From Gloeophyllum trabeum ATCC 11539 (Eukaryota > Basidiomycota > Agaricomycetes > Gloeophyllales > Gloeophyllaceae): a stretch of 64,000 nt of DNA. The notes beneath the pieces were generated by a model. That model did no database searches. It was not told where the DNA came from and saw only the letters and a list, made by a program, of their open reading frames with translations. Below, piece by piece: positions 1-11,387 of this stretch. The stretch spans positions 327,426 to 391,425 of the forward strand of contig NW_006920411.1 of the NCBI RefSeq assembly GCF_000344685.1, in the 5' to 3' direction. The position numbers were made by a program, and so were the translations under genes. Each line of letters starts with the position of its first letter. Positions within the stretch are counted from its first letter, which is position 1.

Positions 1-375
1 CAACCAGACGTGTATGGCATGCCGGAGCGATTCCTAGTATAGACTATAGAGTTGCTCTGGCCTGCTTTGATGCCCGTCAGCTGCAGCTGGATGCAGGGTG
101 GACGTGACCGAACTCCCTCCCGAAGAATCTGAGCAAGCTCTGGGCGTTCGTCTTCATGGTCTGTCTTACTCTCTTGACTGCCCAGCGTCTGCCCAAGCGC
201 GAGGACGTCCGTAGTGGTAAAAAATGTTGCCCACTGATCTTCCGAACCACCGATCAAGTCTCTGCAGGAGTAGACATCAGCCCAATGTAAAGGTGCGCAT
301 TGTACACCCTGTAAATACATATACACCCTCTTTCTGAAGACCACAGCGTCCCATGTTCAAAGATGAATCAAGGGT
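1..375. other. No gene seen at the window edge
   Basis: No reading frame with coding character, RNA gene or repeat was recognised here. It may be the 3' flank of the neighbouring minus-strand gene or belong to a gene cut by the window edge. Confidence 0.4.
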
Positions 376-876
376 TCACGAACAGGTCTCAGACGTCATA
401 ACAGACATCTCGTTCTGGTACACACACTTCGACGTCGACATCATCGCCGCATTCCTTATCTCCTTCTCCAGCGCCGCGACGTTCTCGCAATTCACATATC
501 CAAGCTCGTTCAGCGCCGCGACGCCCGCCAGGAACCACGACCGGTCCGAGAACTCGTCGAGGTGCACCGCGCCCTTATCAATCCGTATCTGCTTCAGCAC
601 AGTCCCGATGCTCTCCACGACGTCCTCGTACGCGCCCATCGCAGACAGGTCCGCGAGCTTAACGGCAACCACCATGTGGGTCTCCTGCTTCAAGTCGACC
701 TCGGCTGCCTCGTACCGCCACTCGCTCTCCGGGTTCTCGAACGTCGTGCGCCATCTCAGCCCGACCTCTCTCTTCGCATCGTTGCCAGGCTTCGGGAGGA
801 AGAATGCCCAGTGCCAGGAGGCACCCCTGCTCCGGTCCTTTAGGATAGCGTAGAGTGACTCGTAGTCCAGCGGCAC
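376..876 (-). CDS. Uncharacterised fungal protein, 5' end unresolved
   Basis: About 166 residues are open on the minus strand with even, protein-like composition (acidic and amphipathic, no membrane segment, no known motif). The first clear part contains GASWHWAFFLPKPG, a kind of opening I associate with small orphan families in Agaricomycetes, but I cannot name a domain or function. There is no in-frame ATG at 876. The frame stays open upstream to about 900, where a CAG acceptor could join a short first exon near 1,030, so the true start is probably in an upstream exon. The stop is at 376-378. The gene points away from the phosphatase gene. It is probably a real single- or two-exon gene, but no role is inferred. 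Confidence 0.5.
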   Translation of the reverse strand: MPLDYESLYAILKDRSRGASWHWAFFLPKPGNDAKREVGLRWRTTFENPESEWRYEAAEVDLKQETHMVVAVKLADLSAMGAYEDVVESIGTVLKQIRIDKGAVHLDEFSDRSWFLAGVAALNELGYVNCENVAALEKEIRNAAMMSTSKCVYQNEMSVMTSETCS

Positions 877-1371
877 TACATGGGGTCGAAGGGTATAAGA
901 GTTCCTGCGAAGTACGCGAAGCGTCTAACGTTAGACTGACTATATACTGAGGTTGCGAAAGTCGACGCCGACGTCAATGCAGCTGGGGAACTCTGATGTG
1001 TAGGTAGATAATCACCTCGGAGTACATGATCACTTATAAGGGGCGGACTTGGTGATCACGGGGCATGGCTTTTGGTATGTCCGGATCCGGAGCTTCGCGG
1101 CGTGACCTCGGTCCGACGCGTGCACCTAAATACATTCCGTAAAGCGGGGAGTGAGAGATGGGATTGAATTCATAAGTACCCGAGTCCAGCTAGGTGATGC
1201 TTCCGAAGAATACAGTAGTAGCGACAATGCGACAAAGCAAGGATACAATATGCAAGTGCAACGACGTATGCATTCCGAAACAAGTGTCATTAGATAGATA
1301 GTCCCATGCGGCTCGCCGCTTTAAGATAGTCACCATACCAGCAACACAACCGACGCTGGCGTCGCAGCGCG
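877..1371. other. Intergenic, possible first exon and promoter of the 376-876 gene
   Basis: No complete gene is seen. On the minus strand an ATG lies near 1,025-1,030 just downstream of a TATAA-like string, and splice-like GT and AG sites follow. I could not make the phases agree with the downstream frame, so this stays a suggestion. Confidence 0.25.
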
Positions 1372-2918
1372 CTAGCCATGACTGATGATCGCCTCCCTGC
1401 CCTGCTGCACCCGCGCCATCCTCTCGTTGAACCCGGCCGCGTCGAAGCGACTGCCCAGGATCTCGTTCGCGAGCGCGTTGATCGCCGCCGCGCCTGCCTT
1501 AGCAGCAGACGAGTCTTTTGACAAGGAGCTGTTGCTGCCCGAGTGCCTATGGCCGCCGATCTCGCCCAGGTACGCGCGCACGGCTGGGTGGTCGGAGGTT
1601 GGGCGGTACAAGCAGGCCGCGAAGAGCTCGAGTTGTTTAGTAAAGTTGCGAGTGCGGTTGAATAGGGGTAGGGCTGGAGGATGATAACATTGTAAGTTAT
1701 CAGTCTGAACTACACGTGTTGCGGAAAAGGACGCGCCGTTTTCGAGCAAGGAAGTCGCCTGGCTCGGTGAGATACGTCGAGATGACATTACTGATGGGAG
1801 GAGATTTACGTCAGATTCAGGCTTCAAACGTGCAGTTTGATACCGCAAGTACGTACGATAAGCGCATATAATTACCGCAGCTTTCCATTCTGCGGAGGAG
1901 TATACCAGTACTTGGCCGCCAGCCGCGATGGCATCACGGATGAAGCTACAGGCATTAGGGAGGGATAGGAGTAAGCTCTCGGGTCGCGCTTCGCTGACGT
2001 CCAAATGGTGATGCTGGACGTTCGAGGGTATCAATCTAGGGGGGATCTCTCCCGGATATGTTGTAAGGACGTGGGTCATGCCCATATCCATGAGCAGTGA
2101 TTGTGCTTGTGTGGCGTCATCAGGAAATTCACTGTCCCGAGACAGGGCCAGCAAGTCAGTAAAGGCTCGGTAGGATGGAGTATCACGACACGCACCTGCT
2201 GATATAGAGTTTATCGGGTATGATAGATATGGTGTCGTGAACAGCGTTAAGATAGCTCGTGACGTCTTGCGCTTGTCGGCGCTTCCAGGAAACGTACGGT
2301 CCGCTCGTGGGTGAGGGATGGTAACCGCTATCCTCGAATGCCTTGAGCTGCTTGATGAACCCATAATTCGGGTGGATCTGGGACCGACCTAGACCGGCGT
2401 GGGATCATCGTCAGACTAAATCAAGAAAACGATGAAGGAATCGCACTCACGTTGTTTCACATACGATAGGGCCTTCGCGGGTGAGATGTGCCTAGTCTCC
2501 ATGACTGCACGCGATGGCGCTCGCGTAAGCCGGCGGGAACGAGAGTGCTAAAGCCGTTTGGGAAACCACTCACGAAACGCGCAGACGACGGTGACGCTTC
2601 GCGATATTCCCATGACGCAGTGCACGAGGACCTTACCACCTGCGTCCAAAGCGGCCTGAATGAAGCGACACGCCTCGGGCAAGTGAATGAGGAGATCCTC
2701 GTACTCTGAGTCCTGCACGGGTATGCTGAGGTGGTTCGGCCCTTGCGCGGGGTGCTCCGGGCATACTGAGAGGACGTGCGTGATACCGAGTTCGGGATGG
2801 TCGGCCAGAGACTGCGCGGCGGCCAAGCTGCACGTCGGTCAGTAACGCTGCGACGCCACACGCGCTTCAGCCACACTCACTTCCCAACGTAGACTCTATC
2901 GTCGATGATAGCATCCAT
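1372..2918 (-). CDS. Dual-specificity phosphatase with tandem DSP domains, second one catalytically dead
   Basis: Seven exons splice cleanly into 396 residues: 2918-2881, 2827-2574, 2504-2451, 2388-2196, 2131-1857, 1790-1716, 1673-1372. The start is the ATG at 2918 (MDAIIDDRVYVGN). Domain 1 has the cysteine-phosphatase signature HCVMGISRS in VLVHCVMGISRSV, followed by the helix ISPAKALSYV and the typical tail HPNYGFIKQLKAFE. Domain 2 repeats the same order: LYIS, then GMTHVLTTYP, then VLVYSSAEWKAAV, ISPSQATSLL and FTKQLELF. At its active site His is replaced by Tyr, Cys by Ser and Arg by Ala, so it should not hydrolyse phosphate. The C-terminus is Ser/Ala-rich. DSPs remove phosphate from Tyr and Ser/Thr, often on MAP kinases; the substrate here is unknown. 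The last intron is only 42 bases and in frame, but its position matches the equivalent intron of domain 1. Confidence 0.85.
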
Positions 2919-5900
2919 GCTCGCCGGAGTATACATTGCCGTCAAGGAATGAGAGACAAAATGAAGAAAGAGCGAGGGCGACCGAGTCTAATATATACGT
3001 TGGCGCCCCAACGGAGGAAGAAAGAGTTGTGATAAACACTGCACGGCCGGCTCTCTCGGAGACGCCTTGCGCGCCGCTTAGGTAAGCAACCCCCGGAATG
3101 ACACGCGTGCGTCGGAGCGTCGGCGTCGTCCGACACGACGCCGCCCCCGCCTGCCTTTTGACCGTCACCACCGTCACAATATTCACCCTCGCCTCGTAGT
3201 TATGGCAATTTCGTGTGCTATACCCAGATCTTGCTCGTCGACGGTGCGCGACCTTTTGTCCAGTGCGGCGCCAGGGGATCGGATTAGTAGATACGAAGTA
3301 TTTCCTCGGTCTACATACATCGGGAACATCAGAAGCCCTAGCTATGACATGTGCCAGGCAACCTGACTGCTGCCTGAGGCATCTCTGAACGGAACGTGAC
3401 ATACGCTTTCCCGGCGGCTCGACGTCAACGGCTCTCATGTCGACCATGTTATCAGCGCGAGAGCAGAACGAAGGCTGGGACCCATCCCACCATCTTCATT
3501 TCTGACGCTTCCAGGACTTGTGTACCGCTATAGGTCCACTCAGAGATTAGACGCACGTTTCTTCGCACTCCCATCGCCTTGCATCCCGGATCCACTGGTC
3601 ATACCTTCATTTACAGTCCACGCCACCGATGCCAGAAATAGCAAAGCTGCCTCAAGAGGAGAACGCCCGCAAAACGTGAAGGGTACGAATGCAGTTTGGG
3701 CAACCCCGATAGTGCCGATGCTTCCGTCTTCTAGCTTCAAGGATTCGTTATACCGTCTGAGTATCGAGTGAGAGCTCTAAGACCGCGATGCGGTTTTATA
3801 TGAAAAGGGCCGCAAGAACGCTGTAGGACTTACCTCCAGCTTGGGTCGGCGATGCTTCAAGCAAGCACGTAGATAGGCAGCAATTGTCGCGTTATCGAGG
3901 CTAAATTAGCAATATAGCCACTAGGGAGAGGACCCGGCCGGTCCTGTTACACGCTCTACATCAGGATACTGGATCAGACTAGCGGGGGTCGATTTACCGT
4001 TTGCACTTGACCAATACATTCGGCAGCTCTTGGGTATAGGAACTCTGTACATGGCTGAATTGAACTGCTCGCGTGGTCGTGTAGAGCGATCGCGTCACGG
4101 AAGCAAACCGTAATATACTTCCGCTCGAGGGACATATATTCCCATCATATCTGATAAGGGTCTATAGGCTCACCAATGTTCGAAGTTGCATCTCGCCTTC
4201 TGAAGAGAGACAGCAGCTTATAGGGGGGCCAGTCCTTACCTTCCGTACGTCCTCATGGAGCTTTGGTAAGCCTAATATTAGAATCAATTCGCGAGTGAAC
4301 GGAAGTCTCACCACAACTACCAGGTGCACGACTGTATCAGACCCCAAGCTTGACAAGGCATCGGTGTCCCGGGCGCTATGGCAAGAAGGAGTCGTGAAGG
4401 AAAAGCGCAGGGCTACCAGGCTCACGCACGGACCTTCTACTCGTATTATCATCGGCGACTGGTGTTGACTGGCGTATAGGAAGATCAGGCTGGATCAGCT
4501 CACGGGATGGCAAAACGGCTGATCACACGCGAGTGCTATGGGCAACATACGAGCGACAGCGGGCGACTAGAGGTTCTGAGAATACCCCTTTAGCTCCTGA
4601 CAGAACTCATGAGTGAACAATGATCCACTCGTTGGCGCGTCATTATCTGGGATTCGGATTGGGGTAGGACGAGACGAGGCCCGCCTATCGAAGACCTGCC
4701 ATCCGACTGAAGCAGGTACCCGGCGGGCTCGAGCGACGGAATTCGTCCCTGGAGTACGTCGACCACTGGTTCCTCCTGTGTACCTATATGACGATATATC
4801 TAGAGAAGGAAAATAATCGATTTAGATGGCGTCGCTGACATGACTCACCAGACCCGATGAACCTCAGTCGTTGAATATGTGCGGATCCTCGAGTCCATCA
4901 ATGGGCCAGAGATGCCCGCTCACTATCAACGTGAGCGCAGAAGAAGAGGTTGCTCTTTCCTCGCGTAACTGAAATCCTGCTGATAAGGTCATTGGTAAGG
5001 CTCTTGAATCGATTCGGACAATCATGACGTTCCCGCGCTGCATTCGAAGGGTAACTCGGGCAAGTTGGGCGGCCTAGACGTTGCCATGCAGATATTCCTT
5101 TGTTTAAGTTGTGAGTCGGTCTTGCCCAGTATTCGAGACAGTTTCCGCGGATACAGCTACGCAGGTATCAGGTTGAAAACGGCAGGCGTGCATTGTCGCC
5201 AAAGACAGTTATCGGCGGGGGAACTCTACCCATTGTTCGCTCACGAATGTGAAAGAGGGAGAGCTGCGAGGATCTTTCGTTGGGGCGGCGGATGTGATCA
5301 GAGGCAAAGCGACAATGAGCTCGACCCTCGGGACTGCAGGACGGGCAGGGGAAATAAGCTCGAGAATTTGCCTCGTTTCCTTGCAGCGCCGTACACGAGT
5401 GCGTAGACAGGGTAAATAAGCTCGGGATTTTGCCTCGTTTCCGTGAAGTGTCTGGACACAATGCAGAGACCGGACGAATAAGCTCAGGAATTTGCCTCGT
5501 TTCTTCTTGCCATCAGAGTGGCTGTGTTACTCGCCTGGTTTGGCCTATATTTGCACAAAACGGTCTGAACCGCGACATCTCGTCCAGTACTTACGCCAAA
5601 TCTTCAGCACAAGTTTCTATAAAACAGATGAGCCTTGGGAGTCTTCCAGCCCTTTTGGAAGACAATGAAACGCAACCCAACCTCGTCGCTGTCGGAGGGA
5701 AAGGAATTTTCAGCCAAGTGTACATGTGAAATGCCCTACGTCACAAACGCGGTCACGTGACTGATCCTGTCGCGTCGGGTGGCACAGTAAATTCGCGTCG
5801 CGTCCTTATTCCACCCCTCGTTCGAGAGCTGCTGCTCGGTAGCACGTTGCAATACCTCTAAATGTGCTCTGACATGCGTGGCTATCTGAAATATAGGACT

Positions 5901-6228
5901 ATTCCCGACTGAGCTCTGAAGTCAAGACGCTGGGACGCGTGCAGTTTGGACGCTTTGTGACCTTTGTCCTCACGCCGAACCGATGCCACTTGGACAATGG
6001 TAACCACCAAAGCTGTGGCAGGGTGTGTCCCCGTATCCAAGCGCTTTTTGCACTTACTTTGATTGATCTTGCAGGAGCCTCTTTCATTCCGTTTTGGTTG
6101 TGGGTGCTTGTGGCGCCATCAAAAGCCACCACGAAACCCTGAAGTTACCTAATACCTAAAAATCCGTTCATCCCATATTGTACACACAATGCCCTGCCAC
6201 CAAGAAATGTGGCAGGCCATCCTGCCCC
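2919..6228. other. Gene-poor 3.3 kb stretch
   Basis: Only short open frames without recognisable domains occur on either strand, and I could not splice any of them into a convincing protein. The one structured item is a set of three spaced direct repeats at 5,351-5,503, annotated separately. The stretch may be intergenic or hold decayed coding material. Confidence 0.4.
5351..5503 (+). repeat. Three spaced direct repeats of about 29 bp
   Basis: Near-identical units start at 5,351, 5,414 and 5,476 and share AATAAGCTC followed by TTTGCCTCGTTTC. The period is 62-63 bp and the spacers differ from each other. No gene overlaps convincingly. Function is unknown. The arrangement of conserved unit plus different spacer resembles a regulatory array or a remnant of a larger tandem repeat. 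Three units are too few, and the organism is wrong, for CRISPR. Confidence 0.7.
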
Positions 6229-6236
6229 TATAAAAG
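6229..6236 (+). promoter_or_regulatory. TATA box of the 6340-6963 gene
   Basis: TATAAAAG lies 111 bases before the ATG at 6340, a plausible distance for a fungal promoter with a leader of about 80 bases. Confidence 0.5.
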
Positions 6237-6339
6237 CCCTTATGATCAGTCTGTCCTCCATCCAGTCCTTCGCTCTCCGGTCGTGAATTCGCTGATTTCG
6301 TCTTCTTGTATTCATCTTTTCCGTTCTTACGACCAAATA

Positions 6340-6963
6340 ATGGCCTACTTTGATCTTCCCTTAATCCCCTCTGTCGGCGCTGGCGCCCCCGAACCAAAGC
6401 TCGACGTCCAACTCACAGAGGACTGGAGGGCCACTTTGAGCCCTGTAGCGTTCAGGCGGATCGAATTCCGCTACGCTGGGGCATCCCGCCCTGGGATTTT
6501 TTTTCGAGACTGCAAGTCGCGTGATGCTCTGAAATCTGTTATGGAGTGTCCCGAAGAGGTGCCGTTTCCCAGATTACAAGGGGCGCAGAGATTGAAGATC
6601 GTGGTAAGTCTTGTATGTTCCACAGCACAACTAACTCTCCGCTCACAGTATACATAGTGGCCAACGACTACGCTTCAATACGAGCCGGTGTTACATTCCA
6701 TTACGGAGAACATGGCGACTTTGGCTGCGGAAATTGTCCAACACTTCAACCGTTTTGTCGCTGTAAGTTCTTGTATACCCCGGAGGGGTTTTCGCTTGAT
6801 ATCCTCTGCATAGGCGTACGCAGCTGCAGATGTAGGCAGCGCCGCCTGGTCTATGCAGGGCCGAATTTCGTGGAAGGACGAGATGCGGTTGGTGGCTCTC
6901 GTTAATATTGGGCCGGGCCGGTGGCAAATGGTCCTCGAACGCTATCAATACGTATTAAACTAG
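6340..6963 (+). CDS. Small orphan protein with no known domain
   Basis: Three exons (6340-6603, 6658-6762, 6814-6963) give a clean 172-residue protein starting MAYFDLPLIPSVG and ending RYQYVLN. Introns of 54 and 51 bases have GTAAGT donors and TAG acceptors. Using the earlier CACAG acceptor of intron 1 would put a stop in frame, so the TAG acceptor at 6657 is preferred. The middle holds GIFFRDC and RLKIVWPTTTLQYEP, then a predicted helix around NMATLAAEIVQHFNRFVA and a C-terminal segment with SWKDEMRLVALVNIG. There is no signal peptide or membrane segment. It resembles lineage-specific Agaricomycete proteins that I recall only as hypothetical. A TATA box upstream suggests regulated expression. 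Confidence 0.7.
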
Positions 6964-8270
6964 TGGGCTTCCATAACGGCCGAGACACCTGGCGCGTCTC
7001 AGTTCACGACTTCATGCGCAGGACACTTTCACTTTGACCACATCACACGACTTTGGGACGGGACTTCTTCATTACGACGCATTGTTTATTTATTCGCATG
7101 CCACATCTGTTGTAGAGTAGACATCCTCCATCATGTAGAACGCCTGTAGCAGTAGTATTTCGTTCCTTTGGCATTCTACGCGCTCGACGCGTGGTATTTG
7201 TAGCAGTAGTCTTTTCGTTCCTCGTTGCATTTTGTATGCTCGCGCAGCATCGTTCCACTCACTGACTGTACTATCGTATTCATGTACTGACCACCATGAC
7301 GCAATACATACACACCGACGATTCATTTTGGACGTAGTGCTTAACGCCTTCGACACTGAGAGACGAGAGCAAATGTCGCGGGACCCGCTGTAAATTGTGA
7401 GCGTATTATATCGTTCTGGAACGTGATGGGAGGCTCGACAGATAGGAAATTCCGACTGCCACGAATCAAGTTGACAGGGATGTCAGGTACCGTATTCTAC
7501 ATCAATTCAAGTCCCCGCTTGGAATGTTCGTTGTGAAATCGCTCGATTCACGGCTGCCAGGGCCATATATTAGCCCGAGACTCATCTTGCAAAGGGGATA
7601 GACTGGAAACTGATATCTATGAATCCATACCTATTCCAAATGAGACCGGATTTGCCCTCCTCAACAGCGACGCACCTGACACGAAGTGGAAACCATCCCA
7701 GCAGACTCTAACCTACCTCTCCCGCCACCAAGCTCGCTCGAACACTAAGAAGCACGAGAAGCACCGAGGCGGCGCCCACAAACGCCCACAAAATCACTGC
7801 AATTCCACCGAAGCCGACTCGGAATCCTATTCAGGTAATGCGGGTCGCCTCGAGATCACGCCGACTGTCTGGCGACGCGGGGGTTCGGTCGCCTATTGTT
7901 CTCCATATCCGTGTGCATATCTCGGCAGCCCTATCGTTTGCGAGCTTACCAGTGGTCATGGGGAGCGCAAGTAGCTCGAGAGATAGGTTCAGGCCATGTG
8001 TCGGCCGATAGATAACATGGTCTCCGCAAGACGGAGTGGCGTTGGGGGGATATCGAGCCATTACAGTGGCCGAGCATCCATATAAGCGACGGATACCATT
8101 TGCATGTCGCTTCCATATTCTTCTTGATCGTGTTATCCGCGAGCAATACAATTTCCTACAGCTACAACTACAACAATCGACGCATCAATCCAAGCCATTC
8201 GATGCATAAAAGGGTCCATACCTACATTCGTACACTTCATACCAGACTTTCTTGACAGTCTCGCACCAGC
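6964..8270. other. Intergenic, no gene supported
   Basis: Several short open frames exist on both strands but none has coding character or splices to a recognisable product. A local direct duplication is present at 7,145-7,243 and is annotated separately. Confidence 0.4.
7145..7243 (+). repeat. Imperfect tandem duplication, period 54 bp
   Basis: TGTAGCAGTAGT followed by a T-run and CGTTCCT, a GCATT string and GCTCG occurs at 7,145 and again at 7,199. The second copy has small insertions. It is probably a simple local duplication in intergenic DNA. Confidence 0.5.
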
Positions 8271-9377
8271 TTACGACTTCTTCTTCTTCTCCTCGATCAG
8301 CTCCACATTGCTTTCCGGCACGCCCTTGAGCACGCCCTTCTCCTCCCTGATCATGTCGAACACTTCGTCGCTGACGTCGCCCTGGACGACGATCTCGTCT
8401 AGGCCCTGGGCGTTCTTGGTGACGGAGGCGCCCGTGGCGAAGGTCTGCGCGAAGAGCTTCGCGGCTTTCTTCAGGTCGATGTCTACGGATAGCAGATGAG
8501 CGGGCTCGGAGTAAATGAGGGAGAGCAATGAGTGCGCACCAAAGGCTTCGAGGCCGTGAATGGCTGTTACGTATTTGTTCTTTTGTCGCTGTATCCGTTT
8601 AATTTGGACCTGCAAGAGGTAAATCCAAACGCGAACAGCAGACGTAGATGGAGAACATGCCTGCGATGCCTATAATTTGGATTAGCAAAGCGTTCAGTAA
8701 CCAGGAGACAAGAGGAGGGTAGAGGGTGGGGGAGAAGATGGCAGCGGCGGGGAAGAGATAAGATGGGGCGATGATGAGGGGGGAGGGTCACGTAACAACT
8801 ATCTCCCAGCTCTATCTAGACATAGTTGAAGTACCGCATACCATTTTCTTCTTCATCTTCGCATCAGCCTTGGCCTCTGCCTTTGCCTCCTTCTTCGCCG
8901 CCTCCTGCTCCAGCTTCGTCTGCTGCTCCAGACTCATCGTGCCCAGCTTCGACTGCAGCGCCTCTGCCGGTCATCATCCAATACAAGCAGGAGGAGGGCA
9001 GAGAGCACACAGAACCGTTCGTCATCCACGAAACGCGCCGCAACGATCAGACTGGACCGGTACTCACCTTCGGAGTAGTAGCGGTCATACAGATCCGGAT
9101 GCTCGCTCTTCAGCCACTCCTTACATTTCGACAACCTCGAGCCGAACTCGCAGTACTCCGGGGGAAACGTGCAGACTAGAAGCAGAGCACAAGGATATAA
9201 CCGACACCAAGCAAGACCGGGGAGATATTTGCGATGGACAGCGAGAAGTGTAGATCCAACAGATCTGGATTAATCTGGTACTCCAAAGAGCTAGCATTGG
9301 GATGTACCTTCGCAATACAGAACCTGTACGGGAGGCTTTGGTTGTGGGGCAGCTGTTGTCGCTTGTTCTGCAGACAT
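8271..9377 (-). CDS. TMA22: Translation machinery-associated protein 22 / DENR (SUI1 domain)
   Basis: Five exons (9377-9308, 9175-9068, 8963-8842, 8609-8540, 8482-8271) join in frame into 193 residues, close to the usual 190-200 of Tma22/DENR. The N-terminal part has the conserved Cys cluster VLYCEVCTFPPEYCEFG followed by KCKEWLKSEHPDLY. A Lys/Ala-rich charged linker follows. The C-terminal SUI1 fold shows QIKRIQRQKNKYVT, GLEAF, FATGASVTKNAQG and EIVVQGDV. The protein works with Tma20/MCT-1 on the 40S ribosome in recycling of post-termination complexes and in reinitiation. Intron 3 is 232 bases, far longer than its neighbours, and could hold a regulatory element. Confidence 0.93.
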
Positions 9378-9497
9378 TGCGGCGGATCTGACTGGAATGG
9401 CGCTCTTGAAGAATTCAGACCGAAAAGCCGTATAGAATGGGAGTGACCGGATCCCTAGTGAATTATTTATAATGTAGACAATAGCGGCTGCCCTGTA

Positions 9498-9569
9498 TCG
9501 GATATGGTGTAACGGCTAACATTACCGCCTTTCACGCGGTAGCTCGGGGTTCGATTCCCCGTATCCGAG
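9498..9569 (+). tRNA. tRNA-Glu (anticodon TTC)
   Basis: A full cloverleaf can be drawn: acceptor TCGGATA with TATCCGA, anticodon stem ACCGC/GCGGT with loop CTTTCAC giving anticodon TTC, and T arm CGGGG-TTCGATT-CCCCG. There is no intron. An identical copy lies on the opposite strand at 11,613-11,684. It sits about 120 bases upstream of TMA22 and is transcribed away from it. Confidence 0.97.
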
Positions 9570-9907
9570 TAATACCATACCACACAACTTTTTTGACCCA
9601 AGTCACTCCATCTTTTCGACCATCGGCCGATTTCCCAGTCAACGGTGGGCACCTGCGATGTGGGCTTATCCTGGTCCATGGGAAACGAATATTGGTCCAC
9701 GGGAGACCTGGCATTTGCGCGCTTTTCGCGACTTGTCAATGGATGTTGGAAGGGGCGGGCACGTGCGATGATGTCATGGATGCGCGAGTGACGATGAAGC
9801 TCCTCCAAGTTGCCCATTCGAAGATCTCCAATGTCGCGTCCGCCAGACCCTTTTAAGCCCAACACGCAGTCTACCGACCGAGCTACAACATCCCCCCATC
9901 ATCCAAC
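9570..9907. other. Intergenic, promoter region of the 9908 gene
   Basis: No gene is seen. The stretch separates the tRNA-Glu terminus from the start of the mitochondrial-type protein gene and presumably holds its promoter. No TATA box or other element was recognised with confidence. Confidence 0.4.
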
Positions 9908-11387
9908 ATGATTCCAAGTCGCTCAATCATCCGCTCGTCGCGTCTCGTCCACACGACCGCCCGCCTCCGCGCCGCCACGAGCGGCGGCAAGGACCCCTCT
10001 GTCTCGCAGGGCCACGCCGTCTTCGACAGCAACCAGTCCCCGCAGGACACCCAGTCGCAGCACGCGCGCGCGGGGCTCGCCGCGTCGGGCGGCGCGAGCG
10101 GGCAGGACGCCGCGACGCACGACGGGCGCGCGCAGCAGGCGCCGCACAAGGGCGAGTTCGCGGGCAACCAGGAGGGCGTGGGCATGCAGGAGCAGATCGG
10201 CGGGAAGAGCGCGCAGGGCGCGGGCGCGCCCGGCGAGGGGAAGGGCGGGCAGGAGGAGGCGAGCCCGCCGGGGTGGTTCGCGGCGGCGAAGAGCAAGCTT
10301 GGCCTGGGCACGAGCGCGGGCGAGGTGAAGCAGAACCGGGGCGGCGGTGAGGGCGTGACTGGCACCGGGACCGGGCAGAGGCAGGTCGGCCCGCGCGGCC
10401 TGCACACCAGCGCTGTTAGTCTCACTCAGGGCACGAGGAAGGCGGAGCCCGACGGCAGCAGGCAGCCGAAGGACGAACACGTAGCCGGTGAGCAGAGTCC
10501 GCACTTGACGCACAAGAAGGCCGGCGCGAATGACCACGGGCGCGGGAACGCAGCAGCGGAGCCTGCGCTGCCGTCGAAGCGGAACGACGCGCCAGAGGAC
10601 AAGATCACGAACAGCGCGGGCGGGAAGCAGCAGGTGCGCCGGTTCGCGACGTCTGCGCGCGCGGGCTACGTGACGGGCGCGCCGAAGGGGAACACGCCGA
10701 CCGAGCCTGGCGCGGGCGGGCCCACGACGAAGCTCGACGAGGGGAACCAGCTCGAGGGCGCGTCGCCGCTGACCGGCGAGAACCCGCCCGAGGCGCAGAA
10801 GGAGCAGGCACCCGACGCGGAGGAGGCCGACAAGAACAAGCAGCTGCCCGCGTACCAGCGCGACCAGTTCGTGAAGCAGCAGCACGGCGCGGCGAGCGAG
10901 AGCGTGCAGCCCGGCCCCAACGCGTCGGCGGGCCAGCAGCAGCAGCGGCGCTCGTACCACGCGAGCGCGCGATGGCGCGATGAGAACGCGAAGGGGCACA
11001 GCGCAGAGTCGTACTTCAAGGACGTGGACGACACCGCGCCGCCGGACTCGAAGACGCACGCGGTCGCGTACGGGGAGGAGGTGCAGCGCGCATCGGAGCC
11101 GCCCAGCGGGGAGTGGAGCAGGAAGGGCGCGGAGAGCAAGGAGTACCAGACGTGAGTATCTTGAGCATATATGCTCGTCGCGATGCTAAGACTTCTCTTG
11201 GACGTGTAGGGTGTCTCAGGATGAGCCGTATAGTCCCCCAGCACCGGGTGCTCAGGACGAGAAACTGCGATATGGGAACAGGGAGGAGTGGGGCGGCCAG
11301 CCTGGGAAGGGCGCCGGCGGGACCAGCCATCCTGGCGAGGGCCCCGAAGGTACCAACGCCGGAGGTAGGAAACCTGAGAGAGCCTAG
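9908..11387 (+). CDS. Low-complexity mitochondrion-targeted protein with four presequence-like motifs
   Basis: Two exons (9908-11151, 11210-11387) give 473 residues. The N-terminus MIPSRSIIRSSRLVHTTARLR is rich in Arg and Ser with no acidic residue, a typical mitochondrial presequence. The rest is Gly/Ala/Gln/Lys-rich, probably disordered, and very GC-rich. Motifs resembling the presequence cleavage region recur: SRLVHTTAR (about residue 11), PRGLHTSAV (162), RRFATSAR (244) and RRSYHASAR (347). The C-terminus has EPPSGEWSRKG, VSQDEPYSPP and LRYGNREEW, features I recall from hypothetical Agaricomycete mitochondrial proteins. No catalytic domain is seen. It may be an intrinsically disordered, LEA-like or scaffold protein; that is inference only. 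Confidence 0.75.

Noticed and set aside
2896..3447. 183-codon frame on the minus strand upstream of the phosphatase
   Set aside because: It overlaps the phosphatase first exon and has no protein-like motif; composition looks random.
5351..5503. CRISPR array
   Set aside because: Only three imperfect units, no palindromic repeat, no cas genes and a eukaryotic genome.
9923..11059. 378-codon Arg/Leu-rich frame opposite the mitochondrial protein gene
   Set aside because: It is the antisense shadow of a very GC-rich coding exon.
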